In this document: positions 42,943 to 51,395 of the stretch, one piece after another
Layout: every line of letters begins with the position of its first letter
How positions within the stretch are numbered: position 1 is the first letter of the stretch
Made by a program: the position numbers and the translations under genes
Assembly: GCF_013410775.1 (NCBI RefSeq)
Contig: NZ_JACCFH010000001.1
Location: forward strand, 3,968,001 to 4,032,000
Reading direction: 5' to 3'
Origin: Sphaerotilus montanus
GTDB lineage: Bacteria; Pseudomonadota; Gammaproteobacteria; Burkholderiales; Burkholderiaceae_C
DNA length: 64,000 bases
The notes under the pieces: model-generated
What the model was told of the DNA's origin: nothing
Databases searched by the model: none
Seen by the model: the letters and a program-made list of their open reading frames with translations, nothing else

Positions 42943-43623
42943 ATGCCTGTCCATCTGAATTCCGTGCCCTATCCCTGGCCGTATGACGGCCAGTTCACGC
43001 CGGCCAACACCGCGCTCGTCATCATCGACATGCAGACCGACTTCTGCGGCGTCGGGGGCTACGTCGACAAGATGGGCTACGACCTCAGCCAGACGCGCGC
43101 CCCGATCGAGCCGCTGAAGCAACTGCTCGCCGAGGCCCGCCGCACCGGCCTGCACGTCATCCACACCCGCGAAGGCCACCGCCCGGACCTGTCCGACTGC
43201 CCGCCCGCCAAGCGCCTGCGCGGTGCGCCGGGTCTGCGCATCGGTGATGCCGGACCGATGGGGCGGCTGCTGTTGCAGGGCGAACCGGGCCACGCGATCA
43301 TTCCGGAACTGGCGCCGGTCGACGGCGAGCTGGTGCTCGACAAGCCAGGCAAGGGCGCGTTCTACGGCACCGACCTGCAGGCGCGTCTGGCCGAACGTGG
43401 CATCACCCACCTCGTCTTCACCGGCGTGACCAACGAGGTGTGCGTGCAGACCACGATGCGCGAAGCCAATGACCGCGGGTACGACTGCGTGCTGATCGAG
43501 GACGCCACCGAAAGCTATTTCCCCGAATTCAAGGCCGCCACGCTGGCGATGGTGCGCGCGCAAGGCGCCATCGTCGGCTGGACCGCCACCTCCACCGACC
43601 TGATCGCCGCGCTGCCCGGATGA
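42943..43623 (+). CDS. biuH: Biuret amidohydrolase (cysteine hydrolase, isochorismatase fold)
   Basis: The 226-residue protein has the catalytic triad of this family: Asp29 in [11 protein letters not shown], Lys134 in [15 protein letters not shown], and the nucleophile Cys167 in [15 protein letters not shown]. It resembles BiuH of rhizobia, which hydrolyses biuret to allophanate and ammonia. The very next gene (8 bp later) encodes allophanate hydrolase, which uses that product, so the assignment is well supported by context. Related ureidoacrylate or peroxyureidoacrylate hydrolases (RutB) are the main alternative. A GGGAGA ribosome-binding site precedes the ATG. Confidence 0.88.
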   Translation: MPVHLNSVPYPWPYDGQFTPANTALVIIDMQTDFCGVGGYVDKMGYDLSQTRAPIEPLKQLLAEARRTGLHVIHTREGHRPDLSDCPPAKRLRGAPGLRIGDAGPMGRLLLQGEPGHAIIPELAPVDGELVLDKPGKGAFYGTDLQARLAERGITHLVFTGVTNEVCVQTTMREANDRGYDCVLIEDATESYFPEFKAATLAMVRAQGAIVGWTATSTDLIAALPG

Positions 43624-43630
43624 CGCCACG

Positions 43631-45946
43631 ATGCCGACCATGACCCCCCCGTTGCCGACCACGATCGCCGGCTGGCTGAGCGCTTACCGCGCGGGCGCCC
43701 GGCCCACCGAGCTGATCCCGGCACTCGCTGCCCGACTGGCCGAGGACGACCCGGCCTGGATCCTGCGCTGCGACGCCGCGTACCTGACCGCGCAGCTCGA
43801 CCGCCTCGCCGCGCTGCAGCGCGAGGGGCGGGCGCTGCCGCTGGCTGGGGTGCCGTTCGCGGTGAAGGACAACATCGACGTGGCGGGTCTGCCGACCACC
43901 GCGGCCTGTCCCGCCTTCGCGTACACGCCCGAGCGCCACGCCACCGTGGTGCAGCGCCTGCTCGACGCGGGCGCCATCCTGATCGGCAAGACCAACCTCG
44001 ACCAGTTCGCCACCGGGCTGGTCGGCACCCGCTCGCCGTACGGCGCGGTGCCGTGCCCGCTCGATCCGCAGCGGGTCAGCGGGGGCTCCAGCTCGGGCTC
44101 GGCGTCGGTGGTGGCGCGCGGGCTGGTGGCCTTCGCGCTGGGCACCGACACGGCCGGGTCGGGCCGCGTGCCCGCCGGCTTCAACCACCTCGTCGGGCTG
44201 AAGCCGACGCCGGGGCGGGTCGGCATGCACGGCGTGCTGCCGGCCTGCCGCACGCTGGACGTGGTGTCGGTCTTCGCGCTCGACGTGCCGGACGCGGCCC
44301 GCGTGCTCGCTGTGATGGAAGGGCCGGACGACGGTCCGGTGTTCCAGAGCGCCGCGCAGCGTCCGGCCTGGCTGGGTCGGCTGGGCCGGCCGCTGCGGGT
44401 GGGGGTGCCGGCCGATGTGTCGGCGCTGGATGAGGCGCTGGGCTACCGGGTGGCATGGACTGGCGCACTCGCACGGCTCACCACCCTGTCGCCGACAGCG
44501 GCGGGCGGTGCGCCGGCCTGGGCGGGCGAGGGCATCGAGATCGTGCCGATCGACATGGCGCCCTTCGATGCCGTGGCCCGACTGCTCTATGACGGCCCCT
44601 GGGTCGCCGAGCGCCACAGCGTCGTCCAGGACCTGATGCGCACGCAGCCCGACGCGATCGACCCGACCGTGCGCCGCGTCATTGCCCGCGCCGCCGAGTT
44701 CGACGCCACCGCCGCGTTCGAGGCGCGCTACCGGCTGGCCGAACTCGCCCGCGCCACCGAGGCGGTCTGGCAGGGCATCGACGTGTTGCTCGTGCCGACC
44801 GCGCCGACGCACCCGACGCTGGCCGCGGTGGCCGCCGAGCCGGTGCTGCGCAACAGCGAACTCGGGCGCTACACCAACTTCGTCAACCTGCTGGGCTTGG
44901 CGGCACTGGCGGTGCCGGCGGGCGAGACGCCGGCCGGGCTGCCGTTTGGGGTCACCTGGATCGCGCCGGGGGGCTCGGATGCTGCGCTGGCCGCACTCGG
45001 CACCTGCTGGCAGCTCGCGGCCTCGCCGGGCACGCAGCCGGTCGGCGCCCACCTGCCGGCGCTGACGGCCGCTGATCTGCAACCCGCGACACAGCCCGCG
45101 AGTGCCCCGACGCTGGCGCTGGCCGTCGTCGGCGCCCACCTGCAAGGGATGCCGCTGCACGGACAACTGATCGAGCGCGGCGCCCGGCTGCTGGCGCGCA
45201 CGCACACGGCGCCGCGCTACCGGCTGCACGCGCTGCCCGGCACCGTGCCACCCAAGCCCGGTCTGGCGCGTGTCGGCCCCGGCGAGGCGGGTCACGCGAT
45301 CGCGCTGGAGGTCTACGAACTGCCGATCGACCAGGTGGGCAGCTTCCTCGCGCTGATCCCGCCGCCGCTGGGGCTGGGGACGGTCGAGCTGGCCGACGGT
45401 ACCTGGGTCAAGGGCTTCATCTGCGAGCCGGCCGGGCTGCTCGGGGCGCCGGATGTCAGCGCGTTCGGTGGCTGGCGGGGCTACATGGCCGCGGGTGTCA
45501 CGCCGGCTGCCGCGCCGGTGGGGCTGTCCGCCGACCGACTGGACCTGCCGGCGACCCACGCAGAACTCGGCCCGCTGTTCGACGCCTACGAGGCCGCGCT
45601 GATGGCCAACGACGTCGAGGCGCTGACCGGCTTCTTCTGGGACGACCCGCGCGTGACCCGCTACGGCATCGCCGACCGCCAGTGGGGCGCGGACGCGCTG
45701 GCGACGTGGCGTGCCGGGGTGCCGGCGCCGAACTTCACGCGGCAGCTGCTCCACCCGCGGGTGCTGGGCCTCGGGTCGGACGTGGCGATCGTGCAGGTCG
45801 AGTTCCTGCGCAGCGACACCGCGCTGCGCGGCTTCCAGACCCAATGCTGGGCGCGCATGGCCGGCCTCGGGTGGAAAATCGTGGCCGCACACGTCAGCAT
45901 GATCGAATGGCCACAACCCCTCCAAGCCTCCCCCGCGACCGATTGA
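43631..45946 (+). CDS. atzF: Allophanate hydrolase fused to a C-terminal AtzH-like domain
   Basis: The 771-residue protein has three parts. Residues 1-450 are an amidase-signature domain with the Ser-cisSer-Lys triad: Lys79 (PFAVKDNID), Ser153 (GGSSSGSA) and Ser177 (GTDTAGSGRVPAG). Residues about 480-620 are the small allophanate hydrolase C-terminal domain (LALAVVGAHLQGMPLHGQL, YELPIDQVGSFLALIPPPLGLG, GFICEPAGL). Residues about 640-762 are an extra SnoaL-like domain of the AtzH/DUF3225 type (LFDAYEAALMANDVEALTGFFWDDP, VEFLRSD, QTQCWARM, WKIVAAHVS). It splits allophanate to ammonia and CO2, finishing both the biuret and the guanidine routes. AtzF alone is about 605 residues, so the fusion accounts for the extra length. 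Confidence 0.93.
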   Translation: MPTMTPPLPTTIAGWLSAYRAGARPTELIPALAARLAEDDPAWILRCDAAYLTAQLDRLAALQREGRALPLAGVPFAVKDNIDVAGLPTTAACPAFAYTPERHATVVQRLLDAGAILIGKTNLDQFATGLVGTRSPYGAVPCPLDPQRVSGGSSSGSASVVARGLVAFALGTDTAGSGRVPAGFNHLVGLKPTPGRVGMHGVLPACRTLDVVSVFALDVPDAARVLAVMEGPDDGPVFQSAAQRPAWLGRLGRPLRVGVPADVSALDEALGYRVAWTGALARLTTLSPTAAGGAPAWAGEGIEIVPIDMAPFDAVARLLYDGPWVAERHSVVQDLMRTQPDAIDPTVRRVIARAAEFDATAAFEARYRLAELARATEAVWQGIDVLLVPTAPTHPTLAAVAAEPVLRNSELGRYTNFVNLLGLAALAVPAGETPAGLPFGVTWIAPGGSDAALAALGTCWQLAASPGTQPVGAHLPALTAADLQPATQPASAPTLALAVVGAHLQGMPLHGQLIERGARLLARTHTAPRYRLHALPGTVPPKPGLARVGPGEAGHAIALEVYELPIDQVGSFLALIPPPLGLGTVELADGTWVKGFICEPAGLLGAPDVSAFGGWRGYMAAGVTPAAAPVGLSADRLDLPATHAELGPLFDAYEAALMANDVEALTGFFWDDPRVTRYGIADRQWGADALATWRAGVPAPNFTRQLLHPRVLGLGSDVAIVQVEFLRSDTALRGFQTQCWARMAGLGWKIVAAHVSMIEWPQPLQASPATD

Positions 45947-46638
45947 CCCCGGCCACGCCCCCTGCGCCCAACCTCGCCGAGCACGCCTACGCCGAGGTGA
46001 AGCGCCTGATCTTCGACTTCGTGCTGATGCCCGGCGATCACTTCTCGGAGAGCGAGCTGGCGCGCCGCGTCGAGGTCAGCCGCACGCCGCTGCGCCAGGC
46101 CCTGCAGCGGCTGCAGCGCGAAGGCTTCCTGCGTGTCTTCCCCAAGCTGGGCTGGCAGGTGGCGCCGCTGGACTTCGACACCTTCGACGAGCTGTATGAC
46201 CTGCGCGTGCTGATCGAATGTGCGGCGGTGCAGCGGCTGTGCGAGGTGGAAGAGCGTCCCGGTCTGCAGGCGCTGGCCGAGGTGTGGCTGGTCGAGGCGG
46301 CGGACCGGATCGCTGATGGCGTGGCGGTCGGTGCGCTGGACGAGGCCTTCCACCGTGCGCTGGTCGCCAGCAGCGGCAACCGCGAGATGGCCCGCGTCCA
46401 CGCCGACATCACGGAGCGCATCCGCATCATCCGGCGACTCGATTTCACCAAGTCCGACCGCGTGGCCGCGACCTACGACGAACACGCCCGCATCCTCGGC
46501 GCCATCACCCGCCGCCGCAGCGACGAGGCCCAGCGCCTGCTGCGCGCCCACATCGGGCAGAGCAAGCTGGAGGTGCGCCACATCACGCTGGACATGCTCT
46601 ACCGGGCGCGCGAGCCGGCGCGGTCGGGGCCAGCCTGA
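45907..46638 (+). CDS. GntR-family (FadR/FCD) regulator of the operon
   Basis: The 243-residue protein has an N-terminal GntR winged helix (about residues 22-85; AEHAYAEVKRLIFDFVLMPGDHFSESELARRVEVSRTPLRQAL) and an FCD ligand domain (about 98-225) with likely metal-binding histidines (DEAFHRALVASSGN; YDEHARILGAI; LLRAHI). Such regulators usually repress catabolic operons until a small carboxylate is bound; allophanate or a related acid would suit. The ATG at 45907 lies inside the end of atzF (40-bp overlap), so it is the last gene of the operon. No clear GntR operator was recognised near 39685. Confidence 0.88.
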   Translation: MATTPPSLPRDRLTPATPPAPNLAEHAYAEVKRLIFDFVLMPGDHFSESELARRVEVSRTPLRQALQRLQREGFLRVFPKLGWQVAPLDFDTFDELYDLRVLIECAAVQRLCEVEERPGLQALAEVWLVEAADRIADGVAVGALDEAFHRALVASSGNREMARVHADITERIRIIRRLDFTKSDRVAATYDEHARILGAITRRRSDEAQRLLRAHIGQSKLEVRHITLDMLYRAREPARSGPA

Positions 46639-46714
46639 GCGGCAAACCAGCGAAATTTCACACCCCGGGCCGTCGCTACAATGGCCCGCCCTCACGCCAG
46701 CCCCCTCCCGCGCC

Positions 46715-47581
46715 ATGTCCGACCGTCTTGCCGTCCTGCCCCAGTACCTCCTTCCGAAGCAGGCCCTGACCACGTTCGCCGGCTGGGTGGCCCGCAAGGA
46801 GCGCGGCGCCGTGACCACCGGCATCATTCGCCGCTTCGTGCGCCGCTACAACGTGAACATGGCCGAGGCGCTGAACCCGGACATCGTCAGCTACAAGAGC
46901 TTCAACGACTTCTTCACCCGCGCGCTGAAACCCGGCGCCCGCCCGCTGGCCAAGGCGGAGCTGATCTGCCCGGTGGATGGCGCGATCAGCCAGTTCGGCC
47001 GCATCGAGCGGGACCAGGTCTTCCAGGCCAAGGGTCACCGCTACTCGACCACCACGCTGGTCGGCGGCGACGCGCAGCTGGCCAGGCAGTTCGACGACGG
47101 CCTGTTCGCCACGCTCTACCTCAGCCCGCGCGACTACCACCGCATCCACATGCCCTGCGACGGCCGGCTGCTGCGGATGATCCATGTCCCCGGCGAGCTG
47201 TTCTCCGTCAACCCGACGACGGCGCGCGGCGTGCCCGGCCTGTTCGCGCGCAACGAGCGGGTGGTGTGCGTGTTCGAGGGGCCGCGCGGGCCGTTCGTGC
47301 TGGTGCTGGTCGGCGCCACCATCGTCGGCAGCATGGCCACCGTCTGGCACGGGCTGGTGAACCCGCCGCGGCCCGGCCACCTGCGCGACTGGACCTATGC
47401 CGACCAGGACATCCGCTTGAAGCAGGGCGAGGAGATGGGGCGCTTCCTGCTCGGTTCGACCGTGGTGATGCTGTTCCCGAAGGACGCGCCGGGCGCCGGG
47501 GCGGCGCTGGCGTTCAATCCTGGGTGGCAGCCGGCCGGGCCGATCCGCCTCGGCGAGCTGATGGCGGATCGGGTGGTCTGA
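46715..47581 (+). CDS. psd: Phosphatidylserine decarboxylase proenzyme
   Basis: The 288-residue protein is a complete Psd: SYKSFNDFFTRALKPGARPL (about residues 51-70), VDGAISQFGRI with a catalytic Asp, YHRIHMPCDGRL with the conserved His, and the self-cleavage motif LGST near residue 250 (GRFLLGSTVVMLF), where the Ser becomes the pyruvoyl group. It makes phosphatidylethanolamine at the inner membrane. It follows gntR by 76 bp with its own upstream region (TTTCACA...CGCTACAAT) and is unlikely to belong to the nitrogen operon. The ATG at 46715 fits the family's short N-terminus. Confidence 0.95.
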   Translation: MSDRLAVLPQYLLPKQALTTFAGWVARKERGAVTTGIIRRFVRRYNVNMAEALNPDIVSYKSFNDFFTRALKPGARPLAKAELICPVDGAISQFGRIERDQVFQAKGHRYSTTTLVGGDAQLARQFDDGLFATLYLSPRDYHRIHMPCDGRLLRMIHVPGELFSVNPTTARGVPGLFARNERVVCVFEGPRGPFVLVLVGATIVGSMATVWHGLVNPPRPGHLRDWTYADQDIRLKQGEEMGRFLLGSTVVMLFPKDAPGAGAALAFNPGWQPAGPIRLGELMADRVV

Positions 47582-47584
47582 CTG

Positions 47585-47612
47585 GGTGGGTGCCCGCCTG
47601 CGCGGGCATGAC
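47585..47612. repeat. REP-like palindrome between convergent genes (copy 2)
   Basis: TGCCCGC-CTGC-GCGGGCA (47591-47608) within TGGGTGCCCGC...GCATGACGAG. It shares the arms and flanks of the element at 9913-9942 and likewise lies between convergent genes, here psd and the helicase. Confidence 0.75.
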
Positions 47613-47623
47613 GAGGCGTCGTG

Positions 47624-49846
47624 TCAACCGCGCCGGCCGCCGCGGGCCTGCCACAGCGGCTTCTTGGCCTTGAGCTGGCGCTCGATGCCGTCGTTCAGCC
47701 GCGCGCGCAGGTCCACCACCTCGTCCACCTGGCCATAGATGCCGGGGAAGCGCAGGTCCAGCCACAGCCACAGCGTGCAGGTGCGCAGCGTCTGCTCCAT
47801 GCGCTCCAGGCGGCTGTGCTCGTCCACGTCGTTCAGGAACCACGCGGCGCCGGCCTGACCGGACCTGGCGTGGTGCCCGGCCCATTCCAGGAACTGCTTG
47901 ACCTGCGCATCGGTGCGCGTGTCCACCGGCGCCTGCGCATAGACGAAGCGCTGGCGCAGCGGCAGGTTGCCGGCGACCTGGTCGAGCTGCGCGGCGAGGT
48001 CGAGCATCTGGTCGAGTTCCGCCACGGCGAAGTGGGCGTTGTCGAGCTGCAGCTGCTCGACGAAGATCCCCAGCACGTCGCGCAGCCGGCTCTTGCCCAG
48101 CCGGCTGGCGATGGTGTCGATGTGCCACCAGTTCGGGGCGACTGGCGCCTTGAAGTCACGCGGCGCCTTGGGCACCTTGGGCAGCAGCGCCTTGAGCGTG
48201 CGCAGCGCCGTCGGCTCGGCTTCCTTCAGCACGCCGCAGAAGCCTTCCTCGTGGATGCCGAAGCGCCCGGCGCGGCCGGCGATCTGGTGGACTTCGGACT
48301 CGGTCAGCGGCCGGTCGCCCTGGCCGTCGAACTTGGTCATGGTGCTGAACAGCACGCGCCGCACCGGCAGGTTCAGGCCCATGCCGATCGCATCGGTGGC
48401 CACCAGCACATGCGACTCGCCGGTGGCAAAGCGCTCGGCCTCACGCCGGCGCACTTCCGGCGGCAAGGCGCCGTAGATCACCGAGACGACCTGTCCGTTG
48501 GCCGCCGCCTGGTCGCGCAGCATCAGCACGTCACGGCGGCTGAAGGCCACGACCGCATCGCCCTTCTTCAGCGAACTGAGCGACACCGGTGCGGGCAGCA
48601 GCTCGACGTGCTGCTTGCGCTCGAAGCGCTGCACCGTGCATTCCTCGCCGCACAGGCCCAGCAGGTTGCGCAGCGCCTCGACCGCGTAGTCCGAGCAGAT
48701 GATCAGCAGCTCCTCCGCCGGCACGGCCACGATGGCCTGGGTCCACGCCCAGCCGCGGCTGTGGTCGAAGATCATCTGCGCCTCGTCGATCACCGCCACT
48801 TCGATGGGCTTGTTGGTGTCGACCATCTCGATGGTGCTGGAGACAACGCGGGCGCCGTCGGCGGGCACGCTTTCCTCGCCGGTGCGCAGCGAACACGGCA
48901 CGCCCCGCGCGGCCAGCCGGTCGCGGCCTTCCAGCGCGAGCAGGCGCAGCGGCGCGAGGTAGGCACCGGCCTTGGCCTTGGCGAGACGCTCGAAGGCCTG
49001 GTACGTCTTGCCGCTGTTGGGCGGGCCGACGAACAGCGTCACCTTGCGCTGCAGGCGGCGGGCCTGCGGGAAGCTGTCGGGGTAGCCCTGGAAGGCCAGC
49101 TCGCTGCTCAGGCCCTCCATGGTGTCCTGTTCGTTGACGCGGTGCTCCCAGCGGTCCTGGGCCCGGGTGCAGGCGGCCATCAGGCTGTCGAGCGGCTGTG
49201 CGGTGGCGCACTCGGACTGCAGTGCGGGCAGCAGCGAGCCGATCTGCCACAGGTTCAGCTCGGCGCTGCGGTTGACCAGCCGCTCCAGATGGGCGCCGAG
49301 CGCTTCGGCATGCGGGTAGTCGGGCAGGGTGCTCAGGGCCTTGATCAGCGCCGGCTTGTCCCCGGTGCGGAAGAAGTCCCACACGGCCTGTGCCGGCACG
49401 GGCTGGTGGTGCGTCACCGTCAGGCGCCAGCCCTGGGCATGGAGCTGCACGCCCTGGCGCGCTTCGCGCTGCCATTCGTCGCCGCGCCGGGCCACGCCCT
49501 GGGCGTCCAGCGTCGTTGCGCGCTCCAGCATCAGTGCCCGCACGCTCTGGCCCGAGCCGACCACGTTCAGGTGCTGCAGCGCTTCTGTCATCAGCGCCGG
49601 GTCGATCCAGCGGCTGGGTCGCTGGCCGGGCACCGCCTTCTGCAGCAGGATCAGGCCGAGGCCGTCCAGATGCGCATCCGCCTCGGCGCTCTGCTCCATC
49701 TGGTAGTCGATCGGCTGCACGACCTGGGGCAGCAGATAAGCCGCCAGGCGGATTCGGTCAACCTGTTCCGGCGTGAGATGGGACGGGATGCGGCTGGCGT
49801 GGCGGGGCTGGGGCAGGGGACGGGGAGCTGTTGTTGTAGCGGACAT
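47624..49846 (-). CDS. Suv3-like DExH-box RNA helicase
   Basis: The 740-residue protein has a long N-terminal region (1-270) without recognised motifs, then a helicase core: Walker A VTLFVGPPNSGKTYQAF (about residue 275), motif II VAVIDEAQM (DEAQ), SAT-like CSDYAV, motif IV ALPPEVRRREAERF, motif V VLVATDAIGMGLNLPVRRV and motif VI EVHQIAGRAGRFG. This is the Suv3 group, known from mitochondrial RNA decay; bacterial members occur in several beta- and gamma-proteobacteria and are little studied. The C-terminal 150 residues resemble the Suv3 C-terminal helices. The ATG at 49846 is used; an upstream TTG at 49873 is possible. Confidence 0.9.
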   Translation of the reverse strand: MSATTTAPRPLPQPRHASRIPSHLTPEQVDRIRLAAYLLPQVVQPIDYQMEQSAEADAHLDGLGLILLQKAVPGQRPSRWIDPALMTEALQHLNVVGSGQSVRALMLERATTLDAQGVARRGDEWQREARQGVQLHAQGWRLTVTHHQPVPAQAVWDFFRTGDKPALIKALSTLPDYPHAEALGAHLERLVNRSAELNLWQIGSLLPALQSECATAQPLDSLMAACTRAQDRWEHRVNEQDTMEGLSSELAFQGYPDSFPQARRLQRKVTLFVGPPNSGKTYQAFERLAKAKAGAYLAPLRLLALEGRDRLAARGVPCSLRTGEESVPADGARVVSSTIEMVDTNKPIEVAVIDEAQMIFDHSRGWAWTQAIVAVPAEELLIICSDYAVEALRNLLGLCGEECTVQRFERKQHVELLPAPVSLSSLKKGDAVVAFSRRDVLMLRDQAAANGQVVSVIYGALPPEVRRREAERFATGESHVLVATDAIGMGLNLPVRRVLFSTMTKFDGQGDRPLTESEVHQIAGRAGRFGIHEEGFCGVLKEAEPTALRTLKALLPKVPKAPRDFKAPVAPNWWHIDTIASRLGKSRLRDVLGIFVEQLQLDNAHFAVAELDQMLDLAAQLDQVAGNLPLRQRFVYAQAPVDTRTDAQVKQFLEWAGHHARSGQAGAAWFLNDVDEHSRLERMEQTLRTCTLWLWLDLRFPGIYGQVDEVVDLRARLNDGIERQLKAKKPLWQARGGRRG

Positions 49847-49930
49847 CGGGGGCGGCGCAGGGCCTGGGTTCAATCGTCAGAAGAGCCCGAACTCTACAGC
49901 GTCGGCGCCGAGCCGATCGGTCCGGGCGTT

Positions 49931-51259
49931 TCAGGCATCCGCCACGTCGTGGATCCGGGCGGAGGGCAGCTCCACCGAAGGCAACTCGGCGCGTCGGGTC
50001 TGGCGGACGGGGTTGTGCACGCTGGGTGGGCGTCCCTGCAGGGCGGGCGCACTGGCATAGAAGCTCGCGTTGAGCTGCGTGTGCGCGACGAGGTGGTGCC
50101 GGAAGCGCTGGTAGAGCGTCTGGTTGACCTTGCCCGGCTCCTGCCAGAACGAAGCGAGCGGGCCGCTGTGGACCAGACCCGGCATGCTGTAGACCGCCTC
50201 GCCCAGCGTGATGACCGGCGCGCCGTGGTGCAGCGCCTGCAGGCCGACCGTGCTGTTGATGGTGATGACGCCGCGGGTGTGGTCCAGCAGCGTCGGCAGG
50301 TGCTGGTCGTGCAGGTAGACCACGCGGTGACCGAGGTTCAGCCGCTGCGCTTCCCTGTGGATGTGGCGCCGGTAGTCGCTGTAGGCCCGGTCCATCGGGT
50401 GGTGCTTGATGACCAGACCAACGTCGCCGGGGGCGTGCTCGGCGAACGAGGCCATCACATCGCTGATGAAGGCCTCGATGCTGCCGTAGGGGGAGTGGTG
50501 CGTGATCTGGCTGTCGGATTGCACCTGCAGCGGCACCAGGAACCAGCGCTTGCTCTGGTCCGGACTGGTGAGCCTGGCGTGCCAGCCGCGTTCGCTGAAC
50601 TGGTAGCGCAGGTGGCGCAGGTAGCTGCGTGCCCAGCGCAGCGGCTCGGTGACCGGGTTGAGCGAGCGGTGGTAGGTCTGGTGCGGGAACCACGGGCGCA
50701 GGGCGAGTGCCGCGATGCCGTAAGCCGCGGCGATCAGGGCCGTGCGCCGGATGTTCTGGGTGGTCGGCTGCGGGGGCGGCTGGCGGGGCAGGTGCTGCTC
50801 GGCGTAGAAACCCGCCGAGCGAGGCAGGCGCGACAGCGCGTTGACCCCCCGGCGCTCGATGGTGACGTAATTCGGGCGCAGATAGCCTTCCTCGAACACG
50901 AAGACGCCCACACCGAGTTCGAGCGCCACCTCGCGTGCCACGCAGTGGATCGGTCGCATCTGGCCGAAGAGCACCACGGCATCGATGCGCTGGCGCTTCA
51001 TCAGGTCGCGCAGCCAGCCGGCCAGGGCTTCGGGCCGGCCGGTGTAGCGCAGCGCGCCACCCTGGCGCCAGAAGAGCTGGTCCCCGCCATTGAAATGCAC
51101 CTTGGTGACGTGCTGTCCCTGCTTGGTCAGGAGGGCCGCCAGATCGCTGAAGAACCAGCCCATCGGTCCTTGCAGGATCAGCGTGTGGCGCCGGTCGACC
51201 AGTGCGCGGAACGCGGTGGGCCACGGTGGCAGGCTGGCATTCTCGGTGGCAGTCGGCAT
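49931..51259 (-). CDS. kpsS: KpsS-like capsule Kdo transferase
   Basis: The 442-residue protein belongs to the Capsule_synth (KpsS/LipB) family: LILQGPMGWFFSDLAALLTKQG (about residues 27-48), VHFNGGDQLFW, FVFEEGYLRPNYVTIE (about 121-136), LVIKHHPMDRAYSDYR, and TINSTVGLQALHHGAPVITLGEAVY. KpsS adds the first beta-Kdo to lysophosphatidylglycerol, the lipid anchor of ABC-dependent capsules. It follows kpsC after 136 bp in the same direction and is the last gene of the capsule locus. It acts at the cytoplasmic face of the inner membrane. Confidence 0.93.
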   Translation of the reverse strand: MPTATENASLPPWPTAFRALVDRRHTLILQGPMGWFFSDLAALLTKQGQHVTKVHFNGGDQLFWRQGGALRYTGRPEALAGWLRDLMKRQRIDAVVLFGQMRPIHCVAREVALELGVGVFVFEEGYLRPNYVTIERRGVNALSRLPRSAGFYAEQHLPRQPPPQPTTQNIRRTALIAAAYGIAALALRPWFPHQTYHRSLNPVTEPLRWARSYLRHLRYQFSERGWHARLTSPDQSKRWFLVPLQVQSDSQITHHSPYGSIEAFISDVMASFAEHAPGDVGLVIKHHPMDRAYSDYRRHIHREAQRLNLGHRVVYLHDQHLPTLLDHTRGVITINSTVGLQALHHGAPVITLGEAVYSMPGLVHSGPLASFWQEPGKVNQTLYQRFRHHLVAHTQLNASFYASAPALQGRPPSVHNPVRQTRRAELPSVELPSARIHDVADA

Positions 51260-51395
51260 GGTGGCAGAGGGGGCTTCAGCGTGGACGTTGACAGCCGGAA
51301 GGCTTCTGGCTTGAGGTCGATTGCACCGTACCGGGCCGTTCCTGAATGGGTGGAATAGCGCGAGCGCGACCGGGCAAATCGCGGTTCGCGCCGGT

